DNA of 6,067 nt, taken from contig CASELB010000013.1 of assembly GCA_949288685.1 (NCBI GenBank), positions 1 through 6,067 on the forward strand, in the 5' to 3' direction. Numbering within the stretch: the first letter of the stretch is position 1; every line of letters starts with the position of its first letter. The DNA is from an uncultured bacterium (GTDB lineage: Bacteria > Cyanobacteriota > Vampirovibrionia > Gastranaerophilales > Gastranaerophilaceae). Positions 1 to 5,073 of the stretch are shown piece after piece. A model generated the notes under the pieces. The model made no database searches and was not told the origin of the DNA. It saw only the letters and a program-made list of their open reading frames with translations. Both the position numbers and the translations under genes were made by a program.

Positions 1-182
1 ATTAAGAAAAAGTCAAAATTTTCAGAGTTATTGTTACAAAAGTTAATAATCCTCCGGGGATAAAACCGGTTCAGATATCGCACAGTGTTGTCTTTACATA
101 TATTTACTATTTATTGACATACCTATTTGTTAAGAAGAAAATATTTATTGAAAATAATTATCACAAAATATAAGGTAGAGAC
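1..182. other. Leader region upstream of the small ORF and dut
   Basis: No confident gene is visible here. Frame 1 of the + strand is open from the window edge and stops at TAA 61-63 (20 codons, ending in LIILRG). It could be the tail of an upstream gene or chance. A perfect TTGACA hexamer lies at 114-119 and may be a -35 box for the following genes, but no good -10 box sits at the usual 16-18 bases from it. The short CCGG-rich patch near 54-70 is an island of higher GC in AT-rich DNA and has no clear terminator structure. Confidence 0.3.
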
Positions 183-356
183 ATGAAAGTAGACAAAATA
201 AACGCATTGTCATCAGAATGCAAACCGAGAAGAATGGATTTTATTAAATACAGCAACAAATCCTACACATCTAATCCGGCTGTAAAAGCGGATGATTGTT
301 TTACAAAGTCACTAAACAGAGAAAACAGCCTTATGTCACTCAATTTTCTTGCATAA
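183..356 (+). CDS. 57-residue hypothetical protein upstream of dut
   Basis: An ATG at 183 opens a 57-codon frame ending in TAA at 354-356. It is preceded by AAGG (172-175, within TAAGGTAGAG) at seven bases, a good ribosome binding site. The product starts MKVDKINALSSECKPRR and is polar and basic, with two cysteines (residues 13 and 39), many Ser, Asn and Lys residues, and no membrane segment or signal peptide. No domain is recognised. From memory, short proteins beginning MKVxxIN are common in Gastranaerophilales-type genomes, but that link is inference. The stop lies 18 bases before the dut start, so the two are probably co-transcribed. Function is unknown; it may be a small accessory protein or a translated leader. 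The ribosome binding site, fitting operon spacing and uninterrupted frame support it as real. Confidence 0.6.
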   Translation: MKVDKINALSSECKPRRMDFIKYSNKSYTSNPAVKADDCFTKSLNRENSLMSLNFLA

Positions 357-364
357 TAATATTT

Positions 365-370
365 AAGGAG
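365..370 (+). promoter_or_regulatory. dut ribosome binding site
   Basis: AAGGAG is a near-perfect anti-16S match, placed four bases before the ATG at 375. The spacing is slightly short but supports this start codon. No other in-frame start with a ribosome binding site is nearby. Confidence 0.75.
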
Positions 371-374
371 AAGT

Positions 375-824
375 ATGGAACAGTACACTACAACCCTCAA
401 AATAGAGAGGCTTGCACATAACAAATTTTTACCTGAATACAAAACAGAAGGTGCTGCCGGTATGGATTTGTGCGCAGCAATTGAAGAACCCGTTACACTT
501 CAGCCGTTAGAGAGAAAACTTATACCTACAGGGATAAAAATAGAGCTTGAACACGGGTTTGAGGCACAGGTAAGACCGCGTTCGGGTATGAGTATCAAAC
601 ACGGAATTACCCTCATTAATTGTGTAGGTACTATTGATGAGGATTACCGCGGAGAGGTTTGCGTTCCAATCGTAAATATCAGCAACGAGGCTTATACAAT
701 CCAACCGCAGGAAAGAATTGCACAAATGGTAATAGCAAAAACCGAACGTGCCAAAATAGAAGTACTTGCTGAATTAACAGGCACAACACGCGGTGCAGGC
801 GGGTTCGGCTCCACAGGAAAATAA
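375..824 (+). CDS. dut: Deoxyuridine 5'-triphosphate nucleotidohydrolase (trimeric dUTPase)
   Basis: This cytoplasmic homotrimeric enzyme hydrolyses dUTP to dUMP and pyrophosphate. It keeps uracil out of DNA and supplies dUMP for thymidylate synthesis. All five family motifs are present in order in 149 residues, the usual length: motif 1 AGMDLCAA (28-35), motif 2 RPRSGMS (67-73), motif 3 GTIDEDYRGE (85-94) with the expected catalytic Asp88 and uracil-stacking Tyr91, motif 4 ERIAQM (113-118), and the glycine-rich C-terminal motif 5 RGAGGFGSTG (139-148), which closes over the phosphates. Motif 2 has Met-Ser where Leu-Ala is more typical, a mild variation. The start at 375 is fixed by AAGGAG four bases upstream. 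The 57-codon ORF lies 18 bases upstream and a strong hairpin terminator follows the stop, so this is the last gene of a short transcript. Nothing suggests it is inactive. Confidence 0.97.
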   Translation: MEQYTTTLKIERLAHNKFLPEYKTEGAAGMDLCAAIEEPVTLQPLERKLIPTGIKIELEHGFEAQVRPRSGMSIKHGITLINCVGTIDEDYRGEVCVPIVNISNEAYTIQPQERIAQMVIAKTERAKIEVLAELTGTTRGAGGFGSTGK

Positions 825-845
825 AAAATGAATAATAAATAAACA

Positions 846-873
846 ATAAAACGCTCTTTATAGAGCGTTTTAT
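846..873 (+). terminator. Intrinsic terminator after dut
   Basis: There is a perfect 12-bp stem (ATAAAACGCTCT at 846-857 pairing with AGAGCGTTTTAT at 862-873) around the four-base loop TTAT. The right arm ends in a T-run that continues T-rich to 877. It lies 22 bases after the dut stop. The stem is symmetric, so it could also act on the opposite strand. Confidence 0.88.
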
Positions 874-1100
874 ATTTCAGAACCTTGCCCTAGCCGTGCT
901 ATTTGCCTGTTACATTTGAGTTTTAAGGCTATTTAGTTTTTTTATTATCAGCAACACAGAGGCAATAGATTGCACCATGCATTGTTTGTATTTGTGTAAT
1001 AATCTGAACAGCGTGAAAATCGTACAAAATAATAACCCGATTTTCTACGCTTTCAGGATGACAGGTATTTTAATACGCGACAGTAAAATATTTCCTCCTA
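874..1100. other. Non-coding region between dut terminator and clpB leader
   Basis: No credible gene is visible. The stretch contains the palindrome annotated at 1004-1056 and is otherwise unstructured by eye. An ATG-initiated 50-codon frame (977-1129) crosses the palindrome and has no ribosome binding site, so it was rejected. No tRNA cloverleaf is visible. Confidence 0.5.
1004..1056. repeat. Long imperfect palindrome, possible dispersed intergenic repeat
   Basis: The arms pair as CTGAA (1004-1008) with TTCAG (1052-1056), AGCGT (1010-1014) with ACGCT (1047-1051), and GAAAATCG (1015-1022) with CGATTTTC (1038-1045). This makes 18 base pairs, with single-base bulges at C1009 and T1046 and a 15-base loop (1023-1037). 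No T-run follows, so it is not a standard terminator. The - strand reads GTCATCCTGAAAGCGTAG from 1062. That resembles the GTCATCCTGAGCGAAGCGAAGGATC type of intergenic repeat I recall from several unrelated bacterial genomes. The family assignment is inference; the hairpin is directly visible. Confidence 0.5.
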
Positions 1101-1103
1101 CAC

Positions 1104-1175
1104 AAAACTTAACAATTATTAATTTATAATTAAGTTTTACTTGATTTATTCAAAATCACATTAAAATATTAATGT
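1104..1175 (+). promoter_or_regulatory. AT-rich clpB leader with three inverted repeats
   Basis: Three inverted repeats lie in a row before clpB: AAAACTTAA (1104-1112) with TTAAGTTTT (1130-1138), TGATTT (1142-1147) with AAATCA (1153-1158), and ACATTAA (1158-1164) with TTAATGT (1169-1175). TTGATT at 1141-1146 could be a -35 box with TAAAAT (1162-1167) as a -10 box, but the 15-base spacer is short. No CIRCE element (TTAGCACTC-N9-GAGTGCTAA) and no clear heat-shock sigma promoter is seen, although clpB genes are usually heat-inducible. In such AT-rich DNA some of these repeats may be chance, so the promoter call is tentative. Confidence 0.35.
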
Positions 1176-1182
1176 AATAAAT

Positions 1183-1187
1183 CGGAG
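1183..1187 (+). promoter_or_regulatory. clpB ribosome binding site
   Basis: CGGAG lies nine bases before the ATG at 1197. It fixes the full-length start, which also matches the expected beginning of the ClpB N-domain (MIDFNRFTNYSQE). Confidence 0.65.
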
Positions 1188-1196
1188 TTAAATTTT

Positions 1197-3824
1197 ATGA
1201 TAGATTTCAATCGTTTTACCAACTACAGTCAGGAAATAATCTTTGGCGCGTCTGCAAAGATGAACTACTATAAAAACCCCGAAATTCAGCCGGAACATAT
1301 TATGCTTACCATGGTTGAAGATAACGGAATCAGCAAAGATTACCTGACTGAATTAAAACTGCTCAATCAGGATTTTATCAATGCAATAGTCTCAAAAATA
1401 AAAACTTACCCCGTACTATCAAACCCGCAAAACCCGCAGCAGTTATTTGTGTCAAACCAGACAAACAGGCTGTTTGAAATTGCTGACAACATCGCAAAAG
1501 AAGCCGGAGATGAATTTATCGGGATAGAAAGTATTTTACTTGCTATGACAAAACTTGACGGCAGCAGTATACAGGAAATTCTTACAAGGTTTAGAGCCGG
1601 TGAGAATGCAGTAAAAAGTGTTATTAAGAAAATAAAAGGAAACAAAAAAGTGGATAGCAAAAACGCAGAAGAAAATATGAAGGCGCTTGAAAAATATTCA
1701 ACCGACCTTACAGAACTTGCCCGCAAAGGGAAATTAGACCCTGTAATCGGGCGTGATGAAGAAATCAGACGTATTATTCAGGTTCTTAACCGCAGAACCA
1801 AAAACAACCCTGTTCTAATCGGTGAACCTGGTGTCGGGAAAACCGCAATAGTCGAAGGACTTGCACAAAGGATTATCAGAGGCGATGTTCCTGAAAGTCT
1901 TAAAGATGTTAAACTTGTATCGCTTGATATGGGCGCACTCGTTGCGGGTGCCAAATTTCGCGGCGAGTTTGAGGAACGTTTAAAAGCCGTTTTAAAAGAT
2001 GTTGAAGAATCAAACGGCGATATTGTAATGTTTATTGATGAACTCCATACAGTCGTCGGCGCCGGTTCAACAGACGGTGCAATGGATGCCGGCAACCTTT
2101 TAAAACCGATGCTTGCAAGAGGTGTACTCCGTACAATCGGTGCAACTACAATCAATGAATACCGGAAATATATCGAAAAAGACCCTGCGCTGGAGAGACG
2201 ATTTCAGCCGGTAATGGTTGATGAACCGTCTGTTGAAGATACTATAAGTATTTTAAGAGGATTAAAAGAAAAATATGAAGTTCACCACGGAATAAGAATT
2301 CTTGATGAAGCTCTTATTCAGGCTGCAAAACTTTCTGACAGATATATTACAGACAGATTTCTGCCGGATAAAGCAATCGATCTTATTGATGAAGCAGCAT
2401 CTTCGCTTAGAATAGAAATCGACTCCATGCCGGAAGAAATCGATTCAATGTTAAGACAAAAAATTCAGCTTGAAATTGAACGCGAAGCGCTTAAAAAAGA
2501 AACAAGCGAAGAATGTATAGCAAAAGTTGAAAAAATCAGCAAAGAAATTACCGAACTTGAAGGCAAAATTGCAGAAATGAAAACACAGTGGGAAGCTGAA
2601 AAGAATTCTATTATCGGTGAAGCTGCCATAAAAGATGAAATAGACAAGGTTAAAAACAAAATTGCCGAAGCGGAAAGGAATACAGACCTGCAAACCGCAG
2701 CAGAACTTAAATACGGAACTTTGCTGGAATTAGAAAAGAAACTTAAGTCTATTCAAAACAAAGAAAAAACCGAAAACAAACTTCTCAAAGAACAAATTGA
2801 CGGCGGTGATATTGCCGCAGTTGTAAGCAAATGGACAGGAATACCGGTTACAAAGCTGGTGGAAAGTGAAATGCAAAAACTCTTGCACATGGAAGATGTT
2901 TTACACAAACGCTTAATCGGTCAGGACGAAGCCGTTGACATCGTTTCTGATGCAATAAGACGTGCAAGAAGCGGTCTAAAAGACCCGAAACGCCCGATAG
3001 GTACATTTATATTCTTAGGTCCTACAGGTGTTGGTAAAACTGAACTTGCAAAAGCACTGGCAGAATTTCTGTTTAATGATGAGGACTCAATTATACGTAT
3101 TGATATGAGTGAGTATATGGAAAAACACAATGTCGCAAGGCTTGTCGGCGCACCTCCGGGATACGTAGGATATGAAGAAGGCGGGCAATTAACCGAAGCC
3201 GTCAGAAGAAAACCTTATTCAGTTGTATTATTTGATGAAATTGAAAAAGCACATCCTGACGTATTCAATATTATGCTGCAAATTTTTGATGACGGGCGTT
3301 TAACCGATTCAAAAGGCAGAACGGTCGACTTTAAAAACACAGTTATTATAATGACAAGCAACATCGGCAGCGATATTATACTTGAAAATTCACTAAATTC
3401 GGCACTAAACAGCGGCAATTTTGAAGAGACTAAAGACAAAGTAATGGCAATTATGCGCGAACGGTTTAAACCGGAGTTTCTGAACCGTGTTGATGAAACC
3501 ATATTCTTCAAAGCACTTACATTACCACAATTGAAAGAAATTGTTGATATTCAGGCAGCAAGCCTTGAAAAACGTTTGGAAGAACAAGGTTTATCAATCG
3601 TAATAACCGAAGAGGCAAAAGAACTTCTTGCAACCAGAGGATTTAACCCGATATACGGGGCAAGACCGCTTAAACGGACAATAAGGCAGCTTGTTGAAAA
3701 CCCGCTGTCAAAATTAATACTTGCACAAAAATTCTCTGACGGTGATACGGTTATTGTTGATGTTAAAAACGACGAAATAACCTTTGCAAAATCTGACGCA
3801 GACGGAAAAACGAGCTGTGTATAA
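1197..3824 (+). CDS. clpB: ATP-dependent chaperone ClpB (Hsp100 disaggregase)
   Basis: This hexameric cytoplasmic AAA+ machine, working with DnaK/DnaJ/GrpE, pulls polypeptides out of aggregates after heat stress. At 875 residues it has normal length. Order: Clp N-domain (about 1-145); first ATPase with Walker A GEPGVGKT (209-216), pore loop AGAKFRGEFEERL (250-262, Phe254 at the usual Tyr position), Walker B IVMFIDELH (276-284) and arginine fingers R334/R335; long coiled-coil M-domain (about 405-530), the mark of ClpB rather than ClpA or ClpC; second ATPase with Walker A GPTGVGKT (608-615), pore loop GAPPGYVGYEEGG (651-663), Walker B VVLFDEIEK (676-684) and sensor-2 GARPLKR (821-827). No IGF/IGL ClpP-docking tripeptide is seen in the second ATPase, so it should not be a protease partner. 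The gene stands alone between its own leader and a terminator. GTG codon 152 may be an internal start for a form lacking the N-domain. All catalytic residues are intact. Confidence 0.97.
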   Translation: MIDFNRFTNYSQEIIFGASAKMNYYKNPEIQPEHIMLTMVEDNGISKDYLTELKLLNQDFINAIVSKIKTYPVLSNPQNPQQLFVSNQTNRLFEIADNIAKEAGDEFIGIESILLAMTKLDGSSIQEILTRFRAGENAVKSVIKKIKGNKKVDSKNAEENMKALEKYSTDLTELARKGKLDPVIGRDEEIRRIIQVLNRRTKNNPVLIGEPGVGKTAIVEGLAQRIIRGDVPESLKDVKLVSLDMGALVAGAKFRGEFEERLKAVLKDVEESNGDIVMFIDELHTVVGAGSTDGAMDAGNLLKPMLARGVLRTIGATTINEYRKYIEKDPALERRFQPVMVDEPSVEDTISILRGLKEKYEVHHGIRILDEALIQAAKLSDRYITDRFLPDKAIDLIDEAASSLRIEIDSMPEEIDSMLRQKIQLEIEREALKKETSEECIAKVEKISKEITELEGKIAEMKTQWEAEKNSIIGEAAIKDEIDKVKNKIAEAERNTDLQTAAELKYGTLLELEKKLKSIQNKEKTENKLLKEQIDGGDIAAVVSKWTGIPVTKLVESEMQKLLHMEDVLHKRLIGQDEAVDIVSDAIRRARSGLKDPKRPIGTFIFLGPTGVGKTELAKALAEFLFNDEDSIIRIDMSEYMEKHNVARLVGAPPGYVGYEEGGQLTEAVRRKPYSVVLFDEIEKAHPDVFNIMLQIFDDGRLTDSKGRTVDFKNTVIIMTSNIGSDIILENSLNSALNSGNFEETKDKVMAIMRERFKPEFLNRVDETIFFKALTLPQLKEIVDIQAASLEKRLEEQGLSIVITEEAKELLATRGFNPIYGARPLKRTIRQLVENPLSKLILAQKFSDGDTVIVDVKNDEITFAKSDADGKTSCV

Positions 3825-3836
3825 TATAATTTATCA

Positions 3837-3872
3837 AAAACGAGGAAGTCGGTGTAACGCCTTCCTCGTTTT
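3837..3872. terminator. Bidirectional terminator between clpB and the - strand block
   Basis: A perfect 12-bp stem (AAAACGAGGAAG at 3837-3848 with CTTCCTCGTTTT at 3861-3872) encloses a 12-base loop. The T-run on the + strand serves clpB, whose stop is 12 bases upstream. The A-run on the left (3836-3840) gives TTTTT on the - strand, so it can also end transcription of the small - strand ORF that stops at 3878. Its place between convergent genes fits a two-way terminator. Confidence 0.88.
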
Positions 3873-3877
3873 AATAT

Positions 3878-3985
3878 TCAGTATATTACCTCTGGCTCAA
3901 AAATCATTAAAGCAAATAATATAAAATTCAGCCCTGGTATATATAAAATTTCTATTACAGGTATTTTCATTAATTTATTAAACAT
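3878..3985 (-). CDS. 35-residue hydrophobic small protein
   Basis: This ORF was found by reading the - strand between the terminator and the membrane gene. An ATG at 3985 is preceded by AGGAG (3996-3992) at six bases, one of the best ribosome binding sites in the window. The frame runs 35 codons to TGA at 3880-3878, just before the shared terminator. The product starts MFNKLMKIPVIEILYIPG, continues with a hydrophobic run (about residues 20-29, NFILFALMIF) and ends in an acidic tail (EPEVIY). That suggests one short membrane-associated segment with a positive N-terminus. No family is recognised. It follows the membrane protein gene on the same strand and has a perfect inverted repeat and a possible promoter directly upstream, so it may be separately controlled. 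It might be a small membrane regulator, a toxin-like peptide or a translated leader. The strong ribosome binding site supports it, but its short length limits confidence. Confidence 0.45.
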   Translation of the reverse strand: MFNKLMKIPVIEILYIPGLNFILFALMIFEPEVIY

Positions 3986-3991
3986 TTTTTG

Positions 3992-3996
3992 CTCCT
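3992..3996 (-). promoter_or_regulatory. Ribosome binding site of the 35-residue ORF
   Basis: AGGAG on the - strand lies six bases before the ATG at 3985 and is immediately adjacent to the inverted repeat at 3997-4026. A hairpin there would sit against the ribosome landing site. Confidence 0.5.
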
Positions 3997-4026
3997 GTTG
4001 GTAGTATATTAACATATACTACCAAC
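3997..4026. repeat. Perfect 13-bp inverted repeat, possible operator
   Basis: GTTGGTAGTATAT (3997-4009) pairs perfectly with ATATACTACCAAC (4014-4026) around the four-base loop TAAC. Neither side has a T-run, so it is not a typical terminator. It ends one base before the ribosome binding site of the small - strand ORF and overlaps the spacer and -10 of a candidate promoter for it. As DNA it looks like a repressor operator; as RNA it would be a hairpin next to the ribosome binding site. No regulator is assigned. Confidence 0.6.
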
Positions 4027-4034
4027 ATTCACAA
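4006..4034 (-). promoter_or_regulatory. Candidate sigma-70-type promoter for the 35-residue ORF
   Basis: On the - strand, TTGTGA (4034-4029) is followed after exactly 17 bases by TAATAT (4011-4006); each hexamer matches four of six consensus bases. Transcription would begin near 3999, leaving a leader of about 14 bases with the AGGAG site. The spacer contains one arm of the 30-base inverted repeat, a usual operator position. The hexamers are only moderate and the region is AT-rich. Confidence 0.35.
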
Positions 4035-4063
4035 CTGTTTTAATATATTTTCTGATTATATAT

Positions 4064-4252
4064 TTATATAGTAAACTTTATTTCAACTTCACTATATAAT
4101 TGCCTACTCCGTTGATGAAGTCTGTATAACGGTAAACGGAAAATCATTACCAGCGCAATTATTATCATGGCAAACGTTACAACATACGTCATCGGCGCGG
4201 GAGCGTCGTTCGTTGAGATTATTGACACTACAACAGAATGATTAATATAATA
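4064..4252 (-). other. Out-of-frame C-terminal continuation of the membrane protein gene
   Basis: Downstream of the G-tract, the - strand frame reached by deleting one G (or adding two) is open for 62 codons and stops at TAA 4066-4064. It reads as a polar loop (NHSVVVSIISTNDAPAP), then a hydrophobic helix (MTYVVTFAMIIIALVMIF), then a basic tail (RLPLYRLHQRSRQ). This completes the topology of the upstream gene, adding an eighth membrane segment with a positive cytoplasmic end. Joined, the protein would have 308 residues. Such a coherent membrane segment is unlikely in random sequence, so this is most likely the real or alternative 3' end of the gene at 4242-4991. The frame reached by adding one G stops after only a few residues. 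Confidence 0.7.
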
Positions 4253-4991
4253 CCCCCCCCCCCGCGCAAAATACTATTAAAACGTAAACTATATGACGGT
4301 ACAAACAGCGAATCATGTCGTTCAATTTTTGTGCGTTTGAAAGAGCAATATAGAATATTAAAAATACTATAACCGGCATTAAGTAATAAAAAACGGTTTC
4401 CGGCGATAAATCATACCGGACATGGCACAGATAATAAATAAATATCGGCAAAATAACCGGTAGTATTTGAATAAATAAATTGTTAAAGTATTTGTTATTA
4501 ATCATAACTAATTTATTCATTTTGATACAATCCTCAACCTGCCACAGAAAATATACTACTAAAAAAACAACGTAATATATCCACATTGCCGCAGCAACAA
4601 CCATACCCCAGAAGATTAACATTACATTTAAAAATAATATATGAAACATGTACGCACTAATTACCAGAATTAGAGGAAATAAAATAAAAAAAATACTTAA
4701 CGTAGTTTGTTTTTTCACAGAATATTTTATTTTGCAAAGACAAGTTATTAATCTTTTATTAATAGTTAATTCTTTAATCAAAATACCCGATATTATTACA
4801 ACAAACGGAGAGGCAAAAAACAACGGGTATCGACAAAAGAGTTTAAAAAAATCAATAATTACATTAACAACTCCTACATTATCCGAAATATCATAAAAAA
4901 TAAAAAATATAGTTACAAATACACCGGAAATAACAGATAATATGAACAGCAGTAATATTTCAAGATTTAAGTATTCTTTTATTTTTATCAT
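4242..4991 (-). CDS. Multi-pass membrane protein, 249 residues as read, frame ends at a G11 tract
   Basis: This is a very hydrophobic protein of unrecognised family. Likely membrane segments lie near residues 11-32, 56-73, 98-117, 120-150 (long), 171-188, 201-218 and 233-246. Positively charged loops at 73-95 (KELTINKR...KIKYSVKK), 151-171 and 219-232 place those loops in the cytoplasm, as does the Lys-containing N-terminus. As given, the frame passes through the G-tract as Ala-Gly-Gly-Gly and stops after Val-Leu-Tyr, inside the last helix with no tail; one G fewer gives 308 residues. The ATG at 4991 is the only sensible start: an in-frame stop lies 15 bases upstream, and no Shine-Dalgarno site is visible, unlike the other genes here. 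It lies 82 bases downstream of the effector-like gene on the same strand, across an inverted repeat. It could be an immunity protein or transport-related, but neither is shown. Composition is much more AT-rich than clpB. Confidence 0.8.
   Translation of the reverse strand: MIKIKEYLNLEILLLFILSVISGVFVTIFFIFYDISDNVGVVNVIIDFFKLFCRYPLFFASPFVVIISGILIKELTINKRLITCLCKIKYSVKKQTTLSIFFILFPLILVISAYMFHILFLNVMLIFWGMVVAAAMWIYYVVFLVVYFLWQVEDCIKMNKLVMINNKYFNNLFIQILPVILPIFIYYLCHVRYDLSPETVFYYLMPVIVFLIFYIALSNAQKLNDMIRCLYRHIVYVLIVFCAGGGVLY
4253..4263 (-). repeat. Eleven-base G homopolymer (possible phase-variation tract)
   Basis: There are eleven uninterrupted Gs on the - strand (Cs on the +) in otherwise AT-rich sequence, inside the coding region of the membrane protein. 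With 11 Gs the product is 249 residues, with 10 it is 308, and with 12 it ends after GGGGIILIILL at 254. Tracts of this length slip readily during replication in bacteria that use them for on/off switching. They are also error-prone in sequencing. Confidence 0.9.
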
Positions 4992-5004
4992 AATAATTTT
5001 AACT

Positions 5005-5043
5005 AATTAAAGGCATATAGTATAATACTATATGCCTTTAATT
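5005..5043. terminator. 18-bp inverted repeat between the two - strand genes, probable terminator
   Basis: AATTAAAGGCATATAGTA (5005-5022) pairs perfectly with TACTATATGCCTTTAATT (5026-5043) around the three-base loop TAA. It lies 30 bases after the stop of the effector-like gene on the - strand. The tail after the stem on that side (AGTTAAAATTATT) is only moderately T-rich, while the + strand side has a T-run (5042-5046). It may terminate or attenuate transcription between the two genes, or act as a binding site for a dimeric regulator. Confidence 0.6.
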
Positions 5044-5050
5044 TTTGCAA
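5022..5050 (-). promoter_or_regulatory. Candidate promoter for the membrane protein gene
   Basis: On the - strand, TTGCAA (5050-5045) and TATTAT (5027-5022) are spaced by exactly 17 bases. The start of transcription would fall near 5015, about 24 bases before the ATG at 4991. The spacer and -10 overlap the inverted repeat, so a protein bound there, or the hairpin itself, could affect expression. This is plausible but unproven in AT-rich DNA. Confidence 0.35.
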
Positions 5051-5073
5051 TATATATATTTAATACATTTACG

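Noticed and set aside
507..725. 72-codon - strand ORF
   Set aside because: It is antisense to the conserved dut coding region and has no supporting start signals.
874..1100. tRNA, riboswitch or CRISPR array
   Set aside because: No cloverleaf with a CCA-ready acceptor, no conserved riboswitch core and no regularly spaced direct repeats were seen.
977..1129. 50-codon + strand ORF between dut and clpB
   Set aside because: It has no ribosome binding site, runs through the imperfect palindrome and the AT-rich leader, and has no coherent protein character. It is most likely a chance frame.
1406..3511. Several - strand ORFs of 64-125 codons
   Set aside because: All are antisense to clpB, with Ser/Phe-rich composition typical of reverse-frame shadows of Lys/Glu-rich coding sequence.
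3997..4026. Inverted repeat considered as an intrinsic terminator of the membrane gene
   Set aside because: Neither strand has a T-run after the stem, and it abuts a ribosome binding site, so an operator or leader hairpin fits better.
4648..4896. 82-codon + strand ORF
   Set aside because: It lies wholly antisense to the membrane protein gene in AT-rich sequence, with no ribosome binding site. It is a shadow frame.
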